DNA of 54,451 nucleotides from Candidatus Symbiothrix sp. (GCA_031261295.1 JAISKT010000162.1:1-54451); one strand, 5' to 3'; positions 9,770-20,566 are shown, counted from the stretch's first letter. The notes: generated by a model not told the origin, from the letters alone. Translations and numbers: made by a program.

Positions 9770-11142
9770 TGTTTCATGGTATTAAAACTTTCTTTAACAA
9801 AGGACATGAACGGACTATTTTAACAAAGAAAAATATCGTTGCGTCTTTTGCTATCAAAGGGATAACGATTCTTATCTCCTTGATTTTGATACCTATGACC
9901 ATTAATTATGTCAATTCGGAACGCAATGGCATTTGGCTGACCTTGTACTCCATGATTGTTTGGCTCAATTTATTCGACATTGGTTTCGGAAACGGATTGA
10001 AAAATAAATTGGCAGAAGCCAAAGTAAAAGGAGAAACCGGATTGGCCAAAAGATACATCAGTTCTACGTATGCAATAGTCGGACTGATTTGCCTATCTAT
10101 CTTTATCGCTTTTTGTTTTATAAATCCGCATCTGAATTGGCCCAAAATATTAGGATCGGTGCCTGCTGTCTATAACCGGGAAGTTTCCGGCCTGATTTGG
10201 ATAGCGATGGCTTCCTTTTGTTTTACTTTTGTTCTTAATTTACTGAAATTTATAGTCATAGCAGACCAGCGTCCTGCCATCGGTTCATTTTTAGATATGC
10301 TGGGACAATTATTAACTTTGACCGGCATTTTTATTTTGTCAAAAACGACTCCACCTTCGTTAATCTCGTTGGGATGGGTAAGTGGATTTGCACCGGTAAT
10401 CGTCTATATAATAGCCGGTTTTGTCTTATTCAATACAAGGTACAAAGCCTGGAAACCTTCTTTCAAATGTATTGATTTCAAGCTCGCCGGCAATATGATG
10501 AATCTGGGAATCAAATTTTTTATCACTACTTGCGCCGCTTTTATGGTCACGCAAACCATTCCGTTTTTGATTCAACGAATTACCAATCCGGTAGAAGTGA
10601 CCAATTATAATACGGCTTTCCGGTTATTTGCCGTCGCATTTAACGTAATGGGTATTATTATTTTGCCTTATTGGAGTTCATTCACTGATGCATACACACA
10701 AAAAGATTATGCCTGGATGAAAAGATCTATCTCACAGTTGCATAAGTTTTTTGTGTATTTATTAATTTTTCAAGGGATCGCCCTTGTATTATCACCGGTT
10801 ATCTATTATGTGTGGGTTAATTATTGGATAAAAGACGTTTCGAACCTTCTGAATATTTCCGCTTTTATGTCATGCGTCGTCTGCTTGTATGTTTGTGTTT
10901 TATGCTGGTTGAATATCAGTATTTATCCGCTCAATGGCATAGGAAAAATCAAACTGCAAGTATATAGTTCCGTCGTGGAAATGTTGTTCCTGATTCCTGT
11001 CTCTTTGTGGCTGGGGCATAAATTCGGTGCACCGGGAGTCATCCTGGCGCCTGTCCTTATTTATATTCCAAGAATGATTTGGGCGCCTATCCAGTTAAAT
11101 AAATTGATTAATAACAAAGCAACGGGAATTTGGAATAAATAA
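9766..11142 (+). CDS. Polysaccharide flippase (Wzx/MATE-like)
   Basis: Multi-TM protein in a capsule operon, starting with NIVASFAIKGITILISLILIPMTINYVNSERNGIWLTLYSMIVWLNLFDIGFGNGLKNKLAEA. Confidence 0.85.
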   Translation: MMFHGIKTFFNKGHERTILTKKNIVASFAIKGITILISLILIPMTINYVNSERNGIWLTLYSMIVWLNLFDIGFGNGLKNKLAEAKVKGETGLAKRYISSTYAIVGLICLSIFIAFCFINPHLNWPKILGSVPAVYNREVSGLIWIAMASFCFTFVLNLLKFIVIADQRPAIGSFLDMLGQLLTLTGIFILSKTTPPSLISLGWVSGFAPVIVYIIAGFVLFNTRYKAWKPSFKCIDFKLAGNMMNLGIKFFITTCAAFMVTQTIPFLIQRITNPVEVTNYNTAFRLFAVAFNVMGIIILPYWSSFTDAYTQKDYAWMKRSISQLHKFFVYLLIFQGIALVLSPVIYYVWVNYWIKDVSNLLNISAFMSCVVCLYVCVLCWLNISIYPLNGIGKIKLQVYSSVVEMLFLIPVSLWLGHKFGAPGVILAPVLIYIPRMIWAPIQLNKLINNKATGIWNK

Positions 11143-11146
11143 CATC

Positions 11147-12484
11147 ATGGTATTTGTCATCATAACATTATTAGCCATTGTTCTTTATATCCGGGATTAC
11201 AAAATTCCGGCCCTGCTCTTGTTTTTCTTTTTCCTGACTTCCGGCCTTTATTTGATTCCGGAAGAAATCACCGAATTTGCTTTTATATCCAAGGGAGTGG
11301 ATTATGCCTTTTTTATTTTATTGGGAATAATAACCGTTGACAGCCTGTTTGTAAAACAATACCTGAAACCGGATGAATATACTAAATACCTTTTTATATT
11401 CGGCTCATTTATAGCAATATGCGCTTTATATAGTAAGTATTCCGTAGGATTGAGCTGGCCTGAAATCATCCGTACCTGCAGGTATCATTTTTTCTGGGCC
11501 GCCTATTTCGTATTCCGGAACATGGAAAAAACCCAATTGGAACGCTTATTAAAATATTTGTTTGACGCAACCGTATTTATTTCTGTAATATATCTTCTAC
11601 AAATAGCTGTAGATGAGTCTATTTTGGTTGGAGAAACGACATCCGGAATATCTATTTTCGGAATAGAAATGAGAAGGTATTATAATCAGCCGAATATGAT
11701 TCACTTCTTTTCATTCATGGCCATCTACAACAATCCATACAAAGGCCCTAAGAAAATAGTTACGTCTATCCTGTTGGTACTTGGGATGATAGGGCCTTTA
11801 CACCGAAGCTTGCTGGGCGCTTTTTTTATTGCCGTAAGCATCGGCTACATCCTCCGGCTTCCCCGTTTGAAAAGAATCAAGGTGGTAAGCGTTGTTTCAT
11901 TTCTTGTACTTTGTGTGGTGGTCTATGGCGGAACCAAATTTCTCAAATCCAGGACTTTTATGGATTTGCAATATGTGGCCTCCGGCAATTTTATCGATTC
12001 GGATATAGTGGATTGGAATGAAGAAGGCGCGACATTTACGTTTAGAATAGCCCATCTGCTCGAACGGAATCAATATCTTTTGGAACATCCCCAAACCATG
12101 ATACTGGGGGCGGGCTTAATACCGGAAGATTCTAAAAAAGTAGAGGATATGTTTGATTTCAAAGTGGGTTTAGTAGAAGAATTATTGGATAGGACATCAC
12201 AGTTGGAAACGGGCGATATTTCTTATTCTATCTTATTGCTCCGCTTAGGGTATGCCGGAACCCTGTTGAATCTTCTGCTGTTTATCTACCTGATGGTATT
12301 CTTTTACAAGAAAAGAGAAAATAGATACGGTTTCTTTTCCTTTCTCTATCTTGTATTGGTTTTCATCGTATCCTTTTTCTCGGCAAATCTGACTTCTCCG
12401 GTACTATTTCTTTTGCCGCTGATAAGTTATCTGATTATTAAAAAGACTGAACAGGAATCCATTGAACTAATAGCCGGAAAATGA
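11147..12484 (+). CDS. O-antigen polymerase-like membrane protein (Wzy-like)
   Basis: About 10 TM segments, central GPLHRSLLGAFFIAVSIGYILRL; position after the flippase. Confidence 0.65.
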   Translation: MVFVIITLLAIVLYIRDYKIPALLLFFFFLTSGLYLIPEEITEFAFISKGVDYAFFILLGIITVDSLFVKQYLKPDEYTKYLFIFGSFIAICALYSKYSVGLSWPEIIRTCRYHFFWAAYFVFRNMEKTQLERLLKYLFDATVFISVIYLLQIAVDESILVGETTSGISIFGIEMRRYYNQPNMIHFFSFMAIYNNPYKGPKKIVTSILLVLGMIGPLHRSLLGAFFIAVSIGYILRLPRLKRIKVVSVVSFLVLCVVVYGGTKFLKSRTFMDLQYVASGNFIDSDIVDWNEEGATFTFRIAHLLERNQYLLEHPQTMILGAGLIPEDSKKVEDMFDFKVGLVEELLDRTSQLETGDISYSILLLRLGYAGTLLNLLLFIYLMVFFYKKRENRYGFFSFLYLVLVFIVSFFSANLTSPVLFLLPLISYLIIKKTEQESIELIAGK

Positions 12485-13269
12485 ACCCAACTATCAAAAT
12501 ATCAATTGTAACGCCTTCTTATAATCAAGGACAATTCATCGAAAAAACGATTGTGTCCGTATTGAATCAAACCTATAAAAATATTGAATATATTTTGGTG
12601 GATGGCGGTTCGACCGACAACACGATGGAAATCGTAAACCGGTACCGCGATAAAATAGACATAATCATCAGCGAAAAGGATAACGGACAATCGGATGCCA
12701 TCAATAAAGGATTCAAATTGAGTACCGGAACTTTGGTGGGCTGGATTAATTCCGACGACATTTTGTATCCCGATTGTGTCGAAAAAATTGTTGAACTTTA
12801 TCAAAATCATCCCGATGGAGCTATTTATTATCATAGTTTTAACGAAATGATTGACAGAGATGGGAAAAGCATTAAAATATATCAACATATTATTCCGGAC
12901 AGGAAGTATTTGTTGAAAACGGATTGCCGTGTGATACAACAAGGCTCTTTTTATAACCTGGATTTAGTGAAAAAAACCGGTTATATGGATGCCGCCAATC
13001 ATTACTGTATGGATTTGGATTTGTGGCTTTCCTTGTTGAAAGAAGGCCCTATTTATCATACCCAGGACGGCCCGCATGCAGGCTTTAGAATTTATACGGG
13101 AACAAAAACCGATACGGGAAAAGAAAAATTTCTCAAAAACATCTATCAGGTTTTGAGGAAACACAAGGCAAAAATCTATTATCCGACGATGTGGAATGAA
13201 ATATACTATATCTATTTAGTGATAAAAGTAAAAAAAATAATTCATTTTATAAAACCCAAAATGAGATGA
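12481..13269 (+). CDS. Glycosyltransferase family 2
   Basis: ISIVTPSYNQGQFIEKTIVSVLNQTYKNIEYILVDGGSTDNTMEIV; GWINSDD. Confidence 0.92.
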   Translation: MNPTIKISIVTPSYNQGQFIEKTIVSVLNQTYKNIEYILVDGGSTDNTMEIVNRYRDKIDIIISEKDNGQSDAINKGFKLSTGTLVGWINSDDILYPDCVEKIVELYQNHPDGAIYYHSFNEMIDRDGKSIKIYQHIIPDRKYLLKTDCRVIQQGSFYNLDLVKKTGYMDAANHYCMDLDLWLSLLKEGPIYHTQDGPHAGFRIYTGTKTDTGKEKFLKNIYQVLRKHKAKIYYPTMWNEIYYIYLVIKVKKIIHFIKPKMR

Positions 13270-14327
13270 ACATTATTCACATTTTATATGGAATGGGGAT
13301 GGGTGGTATCGAAACCATGCTTCTGAATATTGCCAATGAACAGGTAAAAACCAACCGGGTCGGTATTATTGTTATTAATAATATTGCCGAACCGTCTTTA
13401 ATAGAAAAATTTAACAAAAAAGTCGATTTGTATTTCTTAAAAAGGGAAGTGGGAAGTTTCAATCCTTTTTTCATCCTGAAATTAAATCATCTTTTGTATA
13501 AAATAAAGCCGGATATTATTCACCTGCATTATAATTCTATTTTCAGGTTTCTTTTTCTTCCCAATCTCAAAAAGAAATGTTGTGTAACACTACACGACGT
13601 TTGTTCGCCGGTTAACGCCAAGTATTTACATAAATTCGACCGGATATATTCCATTTCCAATGTTGTAAAGGAAAACGTCCGCCGGGTAAAGCACTTGGAT
13701 TCTGAAGTTGTTTTAAACGGAATTAAACCGGATTTAATTATAAAGAAGGAGTCGTTAACTCCGGCTGCCGGAGTTTTTAAGATTGTTCAATTGGGCCGGT
13801 TAATGCATGAAAAAAAAGGACAACATATACTCATTGATGCCGTTAGACTATTGGAAGAAAAAGGAATCCATACGATTCAACTCTTTTTTATCGGAGAAGG
13901 AGAATCGGAAGAATACCTGAAAAACAGGGTGGATCGCTACAATATGAACAACAATGTATTTTTCCTGGGAATCCAAACGCAAGATTTTGTTTTCCAACAT
14001 CTTCATGAATATGATTTATTAGTACAACCCTCTATTTACGAAGGATTTGGACTGACAGTCGCAGAAGGTATGGCGGCAGGAATACCCGTATTGGTATCCA
14101 AACAACAAGGCCCGTTAGAGATTATCGATCAGGGTGAATGCGGTTACTACTTCGAAAGTGAAGACCCGCAAAGTTGTGCCGCTATGATCTTGAAAATCAT
14201 GAACGATCCCGACAAACCAACGATTGTAGAAAAAGCGTATAGACGTGTATATGAATTATATAATGTAGCAAATACGGCTGCTAATTATTTGAAAAAATAC
14301 GAAGAAATTTTAAATGGGAAAGAATAG
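13266..14327 (+). CDS. Glycosyltransferase family 4
   Basis: HILYGMGMGGIETMLLNIAN; VQLGRLMHEKKGQHILIDAVRLL; LLVQPSIYEGFGLTVAEGMAAGIPVL. Confidence 0.92.
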   Translation: MNIIHILYGMGMGGIETMLLNIANEQVKTNRVGIIVINNIAEPSLIEKFNKKVDLYFLKREVGSFNPFFILKLNHLLYKIKPDIIHLHYNSIFRFLFLPNLKKKCCVTLHDVCSPVNAKYLHKFDRIYSISNVVKENVRRVKHLDSEVVLNGIKPDLIIKKESLTPAAGVFKIVQLGRLMHEKKGQHILIDAVRLLEEKGIHTIQLFFIGEGESEEYLKNRVDRYNMNNNVFFLGIQTQDFVFQHLHEYDLLVQPSIYEGFGLTVAEGMAAGIPVLVSKQQGPLEIIDQGECGYYFESEDPQSCAAMILKIMNDPDKPTIVEKAYRRVYELYNVANTAANYLKKYEEILNGKE

Positions 14328-14338
14328 ATTAAATTTAC

Positions 14339-15136
14339 ATGCAAGAGGTTGAGATAAAAGAATGTCAGAAGTATTTGTTGAATCTGGCCATCCAATTTGA
14401 TAAAATATGCCGCGAAAATAAAATTCCATACTACATGTTAGGTGGAACAATGTTGGGCGCCGTTCGCCATAAAGGATTTATACCTTGGGATGATGATATG
14501 GATTTTGGAGTTCCACGGGAATATTTTCCACAAATGCTGGAATTATTAAAAGAAAATTTGCCGGATTATATACGAATCAACACAATTGACAATTCCGGTA
14601 TGATTTTTGGATTCATTAAATTAGATGATTCACGAACTGTAATAAAAGAAAAATTCAAAGAAAATGATACAAATTATTGGGGAATCAATATCGACATATT
14701 TCCCCTTGACAAAATTTCAAATTCGAATACGCATATTTTTAGTGACAATTGGATAATAGACAAGATTATTAAGATTCAGAACTATTTATTTCTTTCATAT
14801 AGCGACCGGCCATTTTCAAAAAGGCAATTAGCTAAAATAGTTCAAATGTTAAATCCATCCACAAAATTTGCTATTATAAATTATGTGGAAAAGAAAATAG
14901 CCAAATTATCGAAAGGAAAGGCTAATTATATTGCTAATTTTTATGGATCCTGGGGAATGAAGGAAACGGTAAAAATGGATGTTTTCGATGCACCCGCTTT
15001 ATACAAATTTGAAAATATTGAATTATATGGAGTGAAAAAACAGGATGAATATTTAAAATCACTTTATAATGATTATATGAAATTACCACCGGAAAGCGAC
15101 CGGTATGCACATTCGACAGATTTTTTTATAAAATAA
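14339..15136 (+). CDS. LicD family protein (phosphocholine/sugar-phosphate transferase)
   Basis: IPYYMLGGTMLGAVRHKGFIPWDDDMDFGVPREYF. Confidence 0.92.
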   Translation: MQEVEIKECQKYLLNLAIQFDKICRENKIPYYMLGGTMLGAVRHKGFIPWDDDMDFGVPREYFPQMLELLKENLPDYIRINTIDNSGMIFGFIKLDDSRTVIKEKFKENDTNYWGINIDIFPLDKISNSNTHIFSDNWIIDKIIKIQNYLFLSYSDRPFSKRQLAKIVQMLNPSTKFAIINYVEKKIAKLSKGKANYIANFYGSWGMKETVKMDVFDAPALYKFENIELYGVKKQDEYLKSLYNDYMKLPPESDRYAHSTDFFIK

Positions 15137-15137
15137 A

Positions 15138-16310
15138 ATGAAAATACTACTTGCCAATAAATTTTATTACAACCGGGGAGGCGATTGTGCTTATACAATC
15201 AATCTTGAATCGCTGCTTAAAAGCAAAGGACAGGAGGTGGCTGTTTTTTCCATGCAACACCCGGATAATTTGAGCACGCCTTATGAAAAATATTTTCCTT
15301 CCGAAACAACGTTTTCGCCTTCTTTGAATCTGTTGGAAACCATCCGGCGTCCGTTGGGCAGCAAAGAAGTTCAAAAAAAATTTACCCGTTTGCTGGATGA
15401 TTTTCAACCGGAAGTGGTTCATCTCAATAATATTCATTCTCAATTGTCGCCTGTCATTGCTGAAATAGCTTATAACCGGGGGCGGAAGGTCATTTGGACG
15501 CTTCATGATTATAAATTGCTTTGTCCCCGTTATGATTGTTTGCGTAAAAGCAAAGAGGTTTGTGACCGGTGTTTTACCGATAAAAAACAAGTTTTGAAGA
15601 ACCGGTGCATGAAAAATTCTTATACGGCCAGCTTTTTGGCTTATAAAGAAGCCCAAAAGTGGACTAAGGAAAAATTAGAAAAATACACTACTACGTTTAT
15701 TGCTCCCAGCCGGTTTATGGCAAACAAGATGGTTCAAGGTGGATTTGATCCGGATAAAATAGTTGTCCTGAATAATTTTATCGACACCGGAAAAACTCAG
15801 CTATCCGGTTATGTGAAAGAAGATTATTATTGCTATGTCGGAAGATTGTCTCCTGAAAAAGGCATCCGGACATTAGCCGAAGCCGCCCGTTCACTCCCCT
15901 CTAAACTGAAAGTGATGGGAGATGGAATGCTATTGAAAGAATTGAGTGAAAATCCACTCTATTCCTCCATCGAATGGCTGGGCCGCCGGCGATGGCCGGA
16001 GATAAAAGAAGTGTTGGGAAAAGCCCGCTTCTCGGTTATCCCATCCGAATGTAATGAAAATAATCCGCTGAGCGCCATCGAATCTCTTTGTCTGGGAACG
16101 CCCGTCCTGGGAGCCGATATTGGCGGAATTCCCGAATTAATAGACGGAAACGGCCTGTTGTTTGAATCGGGAAATCCGGACGACTTAAAAGAGAAAATAG
16201 AAAAAATGTATTCCGCCGGTTTTAATTATTCCGGTATAGCAAAAAATGCACAATCCAATTATTCAGCCGAAAATTATTATAGTAAATTAATGGAAATTTA
16301 CAATAAATAA
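15138..16310 (+). CDS. Glycosyltransferase family 4
   Basis: NKFYYNRGGDCAYTINLESLLKSKGQEVAVFSM; YVGRLSPEKGIRTLAEAARSL; CNENNPLSAIESLCLGTPVLGADIGGIPELI. Confidence 0.92.
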   Translation: MKILLANKFYYNRGGDCAYTINLESLLKSKGQEVAVFSMQHPDNLSTPYEKYFPSETTFSPSLNLLETIRRPLGSKEVQKKFTRLLDDFQPEVVHLNNIHSQLSPVIAEIAYNRGRKVIWTLHDYKLLCPRYDCLRKSKEVCDRCFTDKKQVLKNRCMKNSYTASFLAYKEAQKWTKEKLEKYTTTFIAPSRFMANKMVQGGFDPDKIVVLNNFIDTGKTQLSGYVKEDYYCYVGRLSPEKGIRTLAEAARSLPSKLKVMGDGMLLKELSENPLYSSIEWLGRRRWPEIKEVLGKARFSVIPSECNENNPLSAIESLCLGTPVLGADIGGIPELIDGNGLLFESGNPDDLKEKIEKMYSAGFNYSGIAKNAQSNYSAENYYSKLMEIYNK

Positions 16311-16356
16311 GATTTAAACAAAAAATGCTAATTTACCCTAATATCTAAAATATAGA

Positions 16357-16388
16357 TTGAAATATATAAAAAAAAAGAATTACCTTTG
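16357..16388 (+). promoter_or_regulatory. Candidate Bacteroidetes promoter (-33 TTG ... -7 TACCTTTG) for the radical SAM / last GT pair
   Basis: TTG at 16357-16359, 21-nt spacer, TACCTTTG (TAnnTTTG) at 16381-16388, inside the only long intergenic gap of the capsule operon. Confidence 0.5.
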
Positions 16389-16418
16389 TTCTGGCAATTA
16401 TTAAAATAGAGTAACTAA

Positions 16419-17423
16419 ATGAAGAATACAATACAGGGAAGTATTATTACCACATTCCGTTGCAATGCAAAGTGCAATATGTGTAATATATGGAAGCACC
16501 AATCCCTGCCGGAAGAAGAAATAGATTATACTTATTACGAAAAACTACCCGATGGATTACGTATAAATATAACAGGAGGCGAATCAACCCTGAGAGAAGA
16601 CCTCGATGATATATTCAAGTTGTTATATCCCAAAGCGTCTTTGTTGGAACTCAGTACGAATGGATACAACACGAAAAAAATAGTCGATTTAGCGAATAAA
16701 TACCCCAATATTCTTATACGGGTAAGTCTGGAAGGTTTGCCCGCGTTAAATGATTCAAAACGCGGGACAAAAAACGGGTTTGACCACGCACTCCGGACCA
16801 TGTTGGAACTAAAGAAAACCAAATGTAAAAACATCGGTTTTTCGGTGGTTATTTCTCCCGACAACTACGAAGATCTTCTATATCTGTACGATTTGTGTGT
16901 CGCATTGGATGTGGAATTGGGAAATTCCGTAGTACACAATTCCTGGTACTTCCATAAAGAGGATAATGAAATCGTAAGCGAAGAAGCATTAAAACAACAC
17001 GAACGGTTTGTCAAAGCGTTGCTTACTTCAAAGCGGAGAGGATTGAAAAATAAGCTGAAAGATTACGGGCGGGCGTTTTTTAATAAAAGTATCCACCTCC
17101 GGTTGAGAGGGGATGAACCCGGCTACAGGCCGCCTTGTGGAGCGCTCAGCGATTTTTTCTTTATCGATCCCTGGGGAAATGTTACTCCGTGCAACGGGTC
17201 GGCAGAGGAATGGATAATCGGGAATATCAAAGATGATACTTTTGAAAATATAATGAATTCCGATAAGGCCAAAGAAGTGGCAAAAAAAGTAAAAGCTTGC
17301 GACCGCAATTGCTCTTTTATCGTAACGGAAAGACATGATATGCTGAGAAGGCCTTGGATTCCCATCCGCTGGATACTGAAAAATAAAATAAGAATTGCCC
17401 AAGGAAAAGACATTTGCTGGTAA
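16419..17423 (+). CDS. Radical SAM protein with SPASM-type C-terminal cysteines
   Basis: TTFRCNAKCNMCNIWKH (CxxxCxxC), NITGGESTLREDL, C-term PPCGALSDFFFIDPWGNVTPCNGS. Confidence 0.9.
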   Translation: MKNTIQGSIITTFRCNAKCNMCNIWKHQSLPEEEIDYTYYEKLPDGLRINITGGESTLREDLDDIFKLLYPKASLLELSTNGYNTKKIVDLANKYPNILIRVSLEGLPALNDSKRGTKNGFDHALRTMLELKKTKCKNIGFSVVISPDNYEDLLYLYDLCVALDVELGNSVVHNSWYFHKEDNEIVSEEALKQHERFVKALLTSKRRGLKNKLKDYGRAFFNKSIHLRLRGDEPGYRPPCGALSDFFFIDPWGNVTPCNGSAEEWIIGNIKDDTFENIMNSDKAKEVAKKVKACDRNCSFIVTERHDMLRRPWIPIRWILKNKIRIAQGKDICW

Positions 17424-17424
17424 G

Positions 17425-18504
17425 ATGAGAATAAATGTATTCGGAACGAGAGGTTTTCCGTTTATTCAGGGAGGTGTTGAAAAACATTGCGAATCGTTAT
17501 ATCCTCTTTTCCCTTCCGAATACAAAATCGTTGTATTTCGCCGGAAACCCTACGTTCACTCGGAAAAGAAATACGATAATATACGGTTTATTGATCTTCC
17601 CTCTACTAAAATAAAGGGATTGGAAGCGGTATTGCATTCTTTTCTCTCCACTCTTTATTCGGTATGGCAACGGCCGGACAGGGTGCATATCCACAATATA
17701 GGCCCGGCTTTGTTTTCCCCCTTGTTAAAATTAAGAGGGATAAAAATCATTTTAACCTATCACAGCCCCAATTATGAACATGAAAAATGGAATTTTTTTG
17801 CCCGCAATTTATTGAAATTAAGTGAAAAAATAGCCTTATCAACAGCCGATGCCATTCTATTTGTGAATAATACGCAACGCCAAAAATACGATGAGAAAAT
17901 ACTTCAAAAATCCTATTATATTCCGAATGGTGTAACGGTTCCGGTACATACAGACAAAACCAACTTCTTGGAATCATGGGATTTACAAAAAAACAAGTAT
18001 ATATTGTCTGTAGGCCGGATAACCCGGGAAAAGGGATTCGATTATCTGTTAAAAGCGTTTGAGAAGATAGAAAATGAAGATTACAAATTGGTCATTGCCG
18101 GAGGAGTTGAAACCGAAAGCGCCTATTTTCAAAAATTGAAAAAAAGCATTCCGGCAGGAAAAGTAGTTTTTACCGGTTATGTACATGGAGAACCGTTGGC
18201 CCAACTTTACTCAAATGCCGCATTGTTTGTGTTGCCCTCTTACCATGAAGGTTTTCCGATGGTATTGCTGGAAGCAATGAGTTACCACTTAGATATATTG
18301 GCCAGCGATATTCCGGGAAATAAAGCCTTGAATCTTCCGGAAAGTTCTTATTTTACGACAGGAAATGAACAAGAACTGTCAGACAAGATCCGACAGCGAA
18401 TGGACAAAGGCCCTCAAAAAATTCAATACAATATAGGAAATTACAATTGGGATAAAATAGCCGGACAAATCCTAAAGGTGTATGAAAAAATAAGCATATC
18501 CTGA
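17425..18504 (+). CDS. Glycosyltransferase family 4 (DUF1972-like N-terminus)
   Basis: MRINVFGTRGFPFIQGGVEKHCESLYP; LSVGRITREKGFDYLLKAFEKI; FVLPSYHEGFPMVLLEAMSY. ATG at 17425 follows the upstream stop. Confidence 0.9.
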   Translation: MRINVFGTRGFPFIQGGVEKHCESLYPLFPSEYKIVVFRRKPYVHSEKKYDNIRFIDLPSTKIKGLEAVLHSFLSTLYSVWQRPDRVHIHNIGPALFSPLLKLRGIKIILTYHSPNYEHEKWNFFARNLLKLSEKIALSTADAILFVNNTQRQKYDEKILQKSYYIPNGVTVPVHTDKTNFLESWDLQKNKYILSVGRITREKGFDYLLKAFEKIENEDYKLVIAGGVETESAYFQKLKKSIPAGKVVFTGYVHGEPLAQLYSNAALFVLPSYHEGFPMVLLEAMSYHLDILASDIPGNKALNLPESSYFTTGNEQELSDKIRQRMDKGPQKIQYNIGNYNWDKIAGQILKVYEKISIS

Positions 18505-18508
18505 ATTT

Positions 18509-20554
18509 TTAGGGTACGATTATCCGGTGTGTAAATTTATCGCCCTTTATAATATACACTCCTGATTTTAGTTCAGGAATATCCACCCTTGTATATCCTT
18601 CTATAATAGAAGTTTTACAACATCGTCCTAACAAATCGTAGATTCTTATGGTCTGCTCATAAGGCGATTCGCAAATAAAATAGCCTGTTTTTATAAGAGT
18701 CGGGTAAATTAGAACCGTAGAGTCCGGGATATCGGTTCCTGCTATCTTCTTCAACGTAAAACTCCGGACATCAATCCAATTCGTGAGATTGGGGATTCCG
18801 GCATTCCGCTTGATTGTAATCGCCTGTTTTTTAGATACCGGAATATTGATTTTCACACCTCCTAAATTATCTGTGATATAATGGTTCAGGTCATTTGGTT
18901 TTTTGGGATCTCCTGTATTTTTGTAATATCCCGTGTATTCTTTATCATCTACTTTGAAATAAAGTTCCCCATCTTCATACCAGGCAGCATACTCTGCTTC
19001 AATCATATATTCTCCGGATTCCAAATAGGTCTCAAACTGTATTTCAGCGTTTTTACTATACCAGTTTTTAAATGCATAAGGAATATAATCTTTCTTCATA
19101 GAACTGACAGTTGCCTGAAAAGGCGTTAACCGGACTGTATTGTTCCTTAATGGATATTTAACAGGCTGTACAGGAAGCTGTTGAAAATGCAGATCAATCG
19201 TAGAATAATAGGGATTCGGACAATGATCCGGTAACGAAAGAATCAAATGGTTGTTTTCCAATTTTATCTCAACCGGTTCTTTGGAATCAAATAAAGTGGC
19301 GCTCACCGGCAATTCGTTAACCCCATTCAGCACAATTTCTTTTTCCGCCCAATAACCCGCAGAAACATGAAGATACCAATGGATGCTTTTGTCTTTTTCT
19401 TCTTTTTGAGTTATATATCCGTATTCAAAAGGATTTAGCAAGTTATTTTTCCGGCTTCCATAAACGGTTTCGCCGTAAATTTTCATCCATTCGCCCACTT
19501 CCGCTAAGGTATTCAAGGCCGGTTCAGGAATATTACCATGTTTATCCGGGCCTACATTCAAGAGAAAATTTCCTCCTTTACCGGCTAATTCCAATATCCG
19601 GCTGATCGTATAAACAGCCGATTTCCAACCGTTTGTTCTCCAGGTTTCAAAAATGTCATACTCATAACCCCACGAATTGCTTAAGGAGGCACAGGCTTCC
19701 CAATCCCGGTCGTTTTCATATCCATTGTAGGGTATTGTTGGCGTATCTGTTTCGGGAGTAGAAAAATCTCCCGGAAAGCCGTTAAATAGCCGGTCATTAT
19801 AAATTATTTTATTCCCAAGCGGAGAATTTAAAAGGGCATCCTGAATCTTTTTGCTTATTACGGCATTGGAATTGGGCATATTCGGACCGTCAAACCAGAA
19901 TAAATCAATATCGTATTTTGACGTTAGTTCCTGTATATGAGGAATAACAATCGTATTGACGTATGTTTCCACTTTGTTCAATGGATATTGTCCGCCATTC
20001 AATTCCGGAACTTCTCCCATTCCTCCTTCGTGCATCCAATCGCGGTTTTGGGAGTAGTAAAACCCGATTTTCAAGCCCGCATTTTTGGCTTCCTGTACCA
20101 AGTCTTTCAGCAAATCCCGTTTGGCAGCCGAAGCATCTAAGGCATTCCAATCCGTATGTTTTGTTTCAAAAAGGCAAAAACCGTCGTGATGTTTCGCTGT
20201 GATGACGATATATTTCATGCCGGCGTTTTTGGCTATTTCCACCCATTTTTTAGGATCATACTCTTTCGCGTCAAATTCTTTGGCTGCTTCCCGGTAAACC
20301 GACCGGGGTATTTTTACGGAATTCATAATCCATTCAGATGGAAGTCCCGAACCACGATCATCGTAATGCACCTGTTGGCCGTTTATATCTACGCCATCAT
20401 ACATGTTACCGTAAACAGCATAGACACCCCAGTGGATAAACATTCCGAAACGGGCTTCGCGCCACCAATCCATCTTATCGGTTTGAGCAAAAAGATTGAC
20501 CGGAACTGAGAATAAAACAAACAGGGCTAAAAGTTTTATGCTTGAATTTTTCAT
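18509..20554 (-). CDS. Alpha-L-fucosidase (GH29) with C-terminal T9SS sorting domain
   Basis: WWREARFGMFIHWGVYAVYGNMYDG; YIVITAKHHDGFCLFETKHTDWNA; DLFWFDGP; C-term YPTLIKTGYFICESPYEQTIRIYDLLGRCCKTSIIEGYTRVDIPELKSGVYIIKGDKFTHRIIVP. Confidence 0.92.
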   Translation of the reverse strand: MKNSSIKLLALFVLFSVPVNLFAQTDKMDWWREARFGMFIHWGVYAVYGNMYDGVDINGQQVHYDDRGSGLPSEWIMNSVKIPRSVYREAAKEFDAKEYDPKKWVEIAKNAGMKYIVITAKHHDGFCLFETKHTDWNALDASAAKRDLLKDLVQEAKNAGLKIGFYYSQNRDWMHEGGMGEVPELNGGQYPLNKVETYVNTIVIPHIQELTSKYDIDLFWFDGPNMPNSNAVISKKIQDALLNSPLGNKIIYNDRLFNGFPGDFSTPETDTPTIPYNGYENDRDWEACASLSNSWGYEYDIFETWRTNGWKSAVYTISRILELAGKGGNFLLNVGPDKHGNIPEPALNTLAEVGEWMKIYGETVYGSRKNNLLNPFEYGYITQKEEKDKSIHWYLHVSAGYWAEKEIVLNGVNELPVSATLFDSKEPVEIKLENNHLILSLPDHCPNPYYSTIDLHFQQLPVQPVKYPLRNNTVRLTPFQATVSSMKKDYIPYAFKNWYSKNAEIQFETYLESGEYMIEAEYAAWYEDGELYFKVDDKEYTGYYKNTGDPKKPNDLNHYITDNLGGVKINIPVSKKQAITIKRNAGIPNLTNWIDVRSFTLKKIAGTDIPDSTVLIYPTLIKTGYFICESPYEQTIRIYDLLGRCCKTSIIEGYTRVDIPELKSGVYIIKGDKFTHRIIVP

Positions 20555-20566
20555 TGTATTAATGGT

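Noticed and set aside
7350-18504. Whole capsule locus as a novel system
   Set aside because: Wza-Wzz-Wzx-Wzy-GT organisation is standard; only the radical SAM module and the GH29 operon were kept as separate observations.
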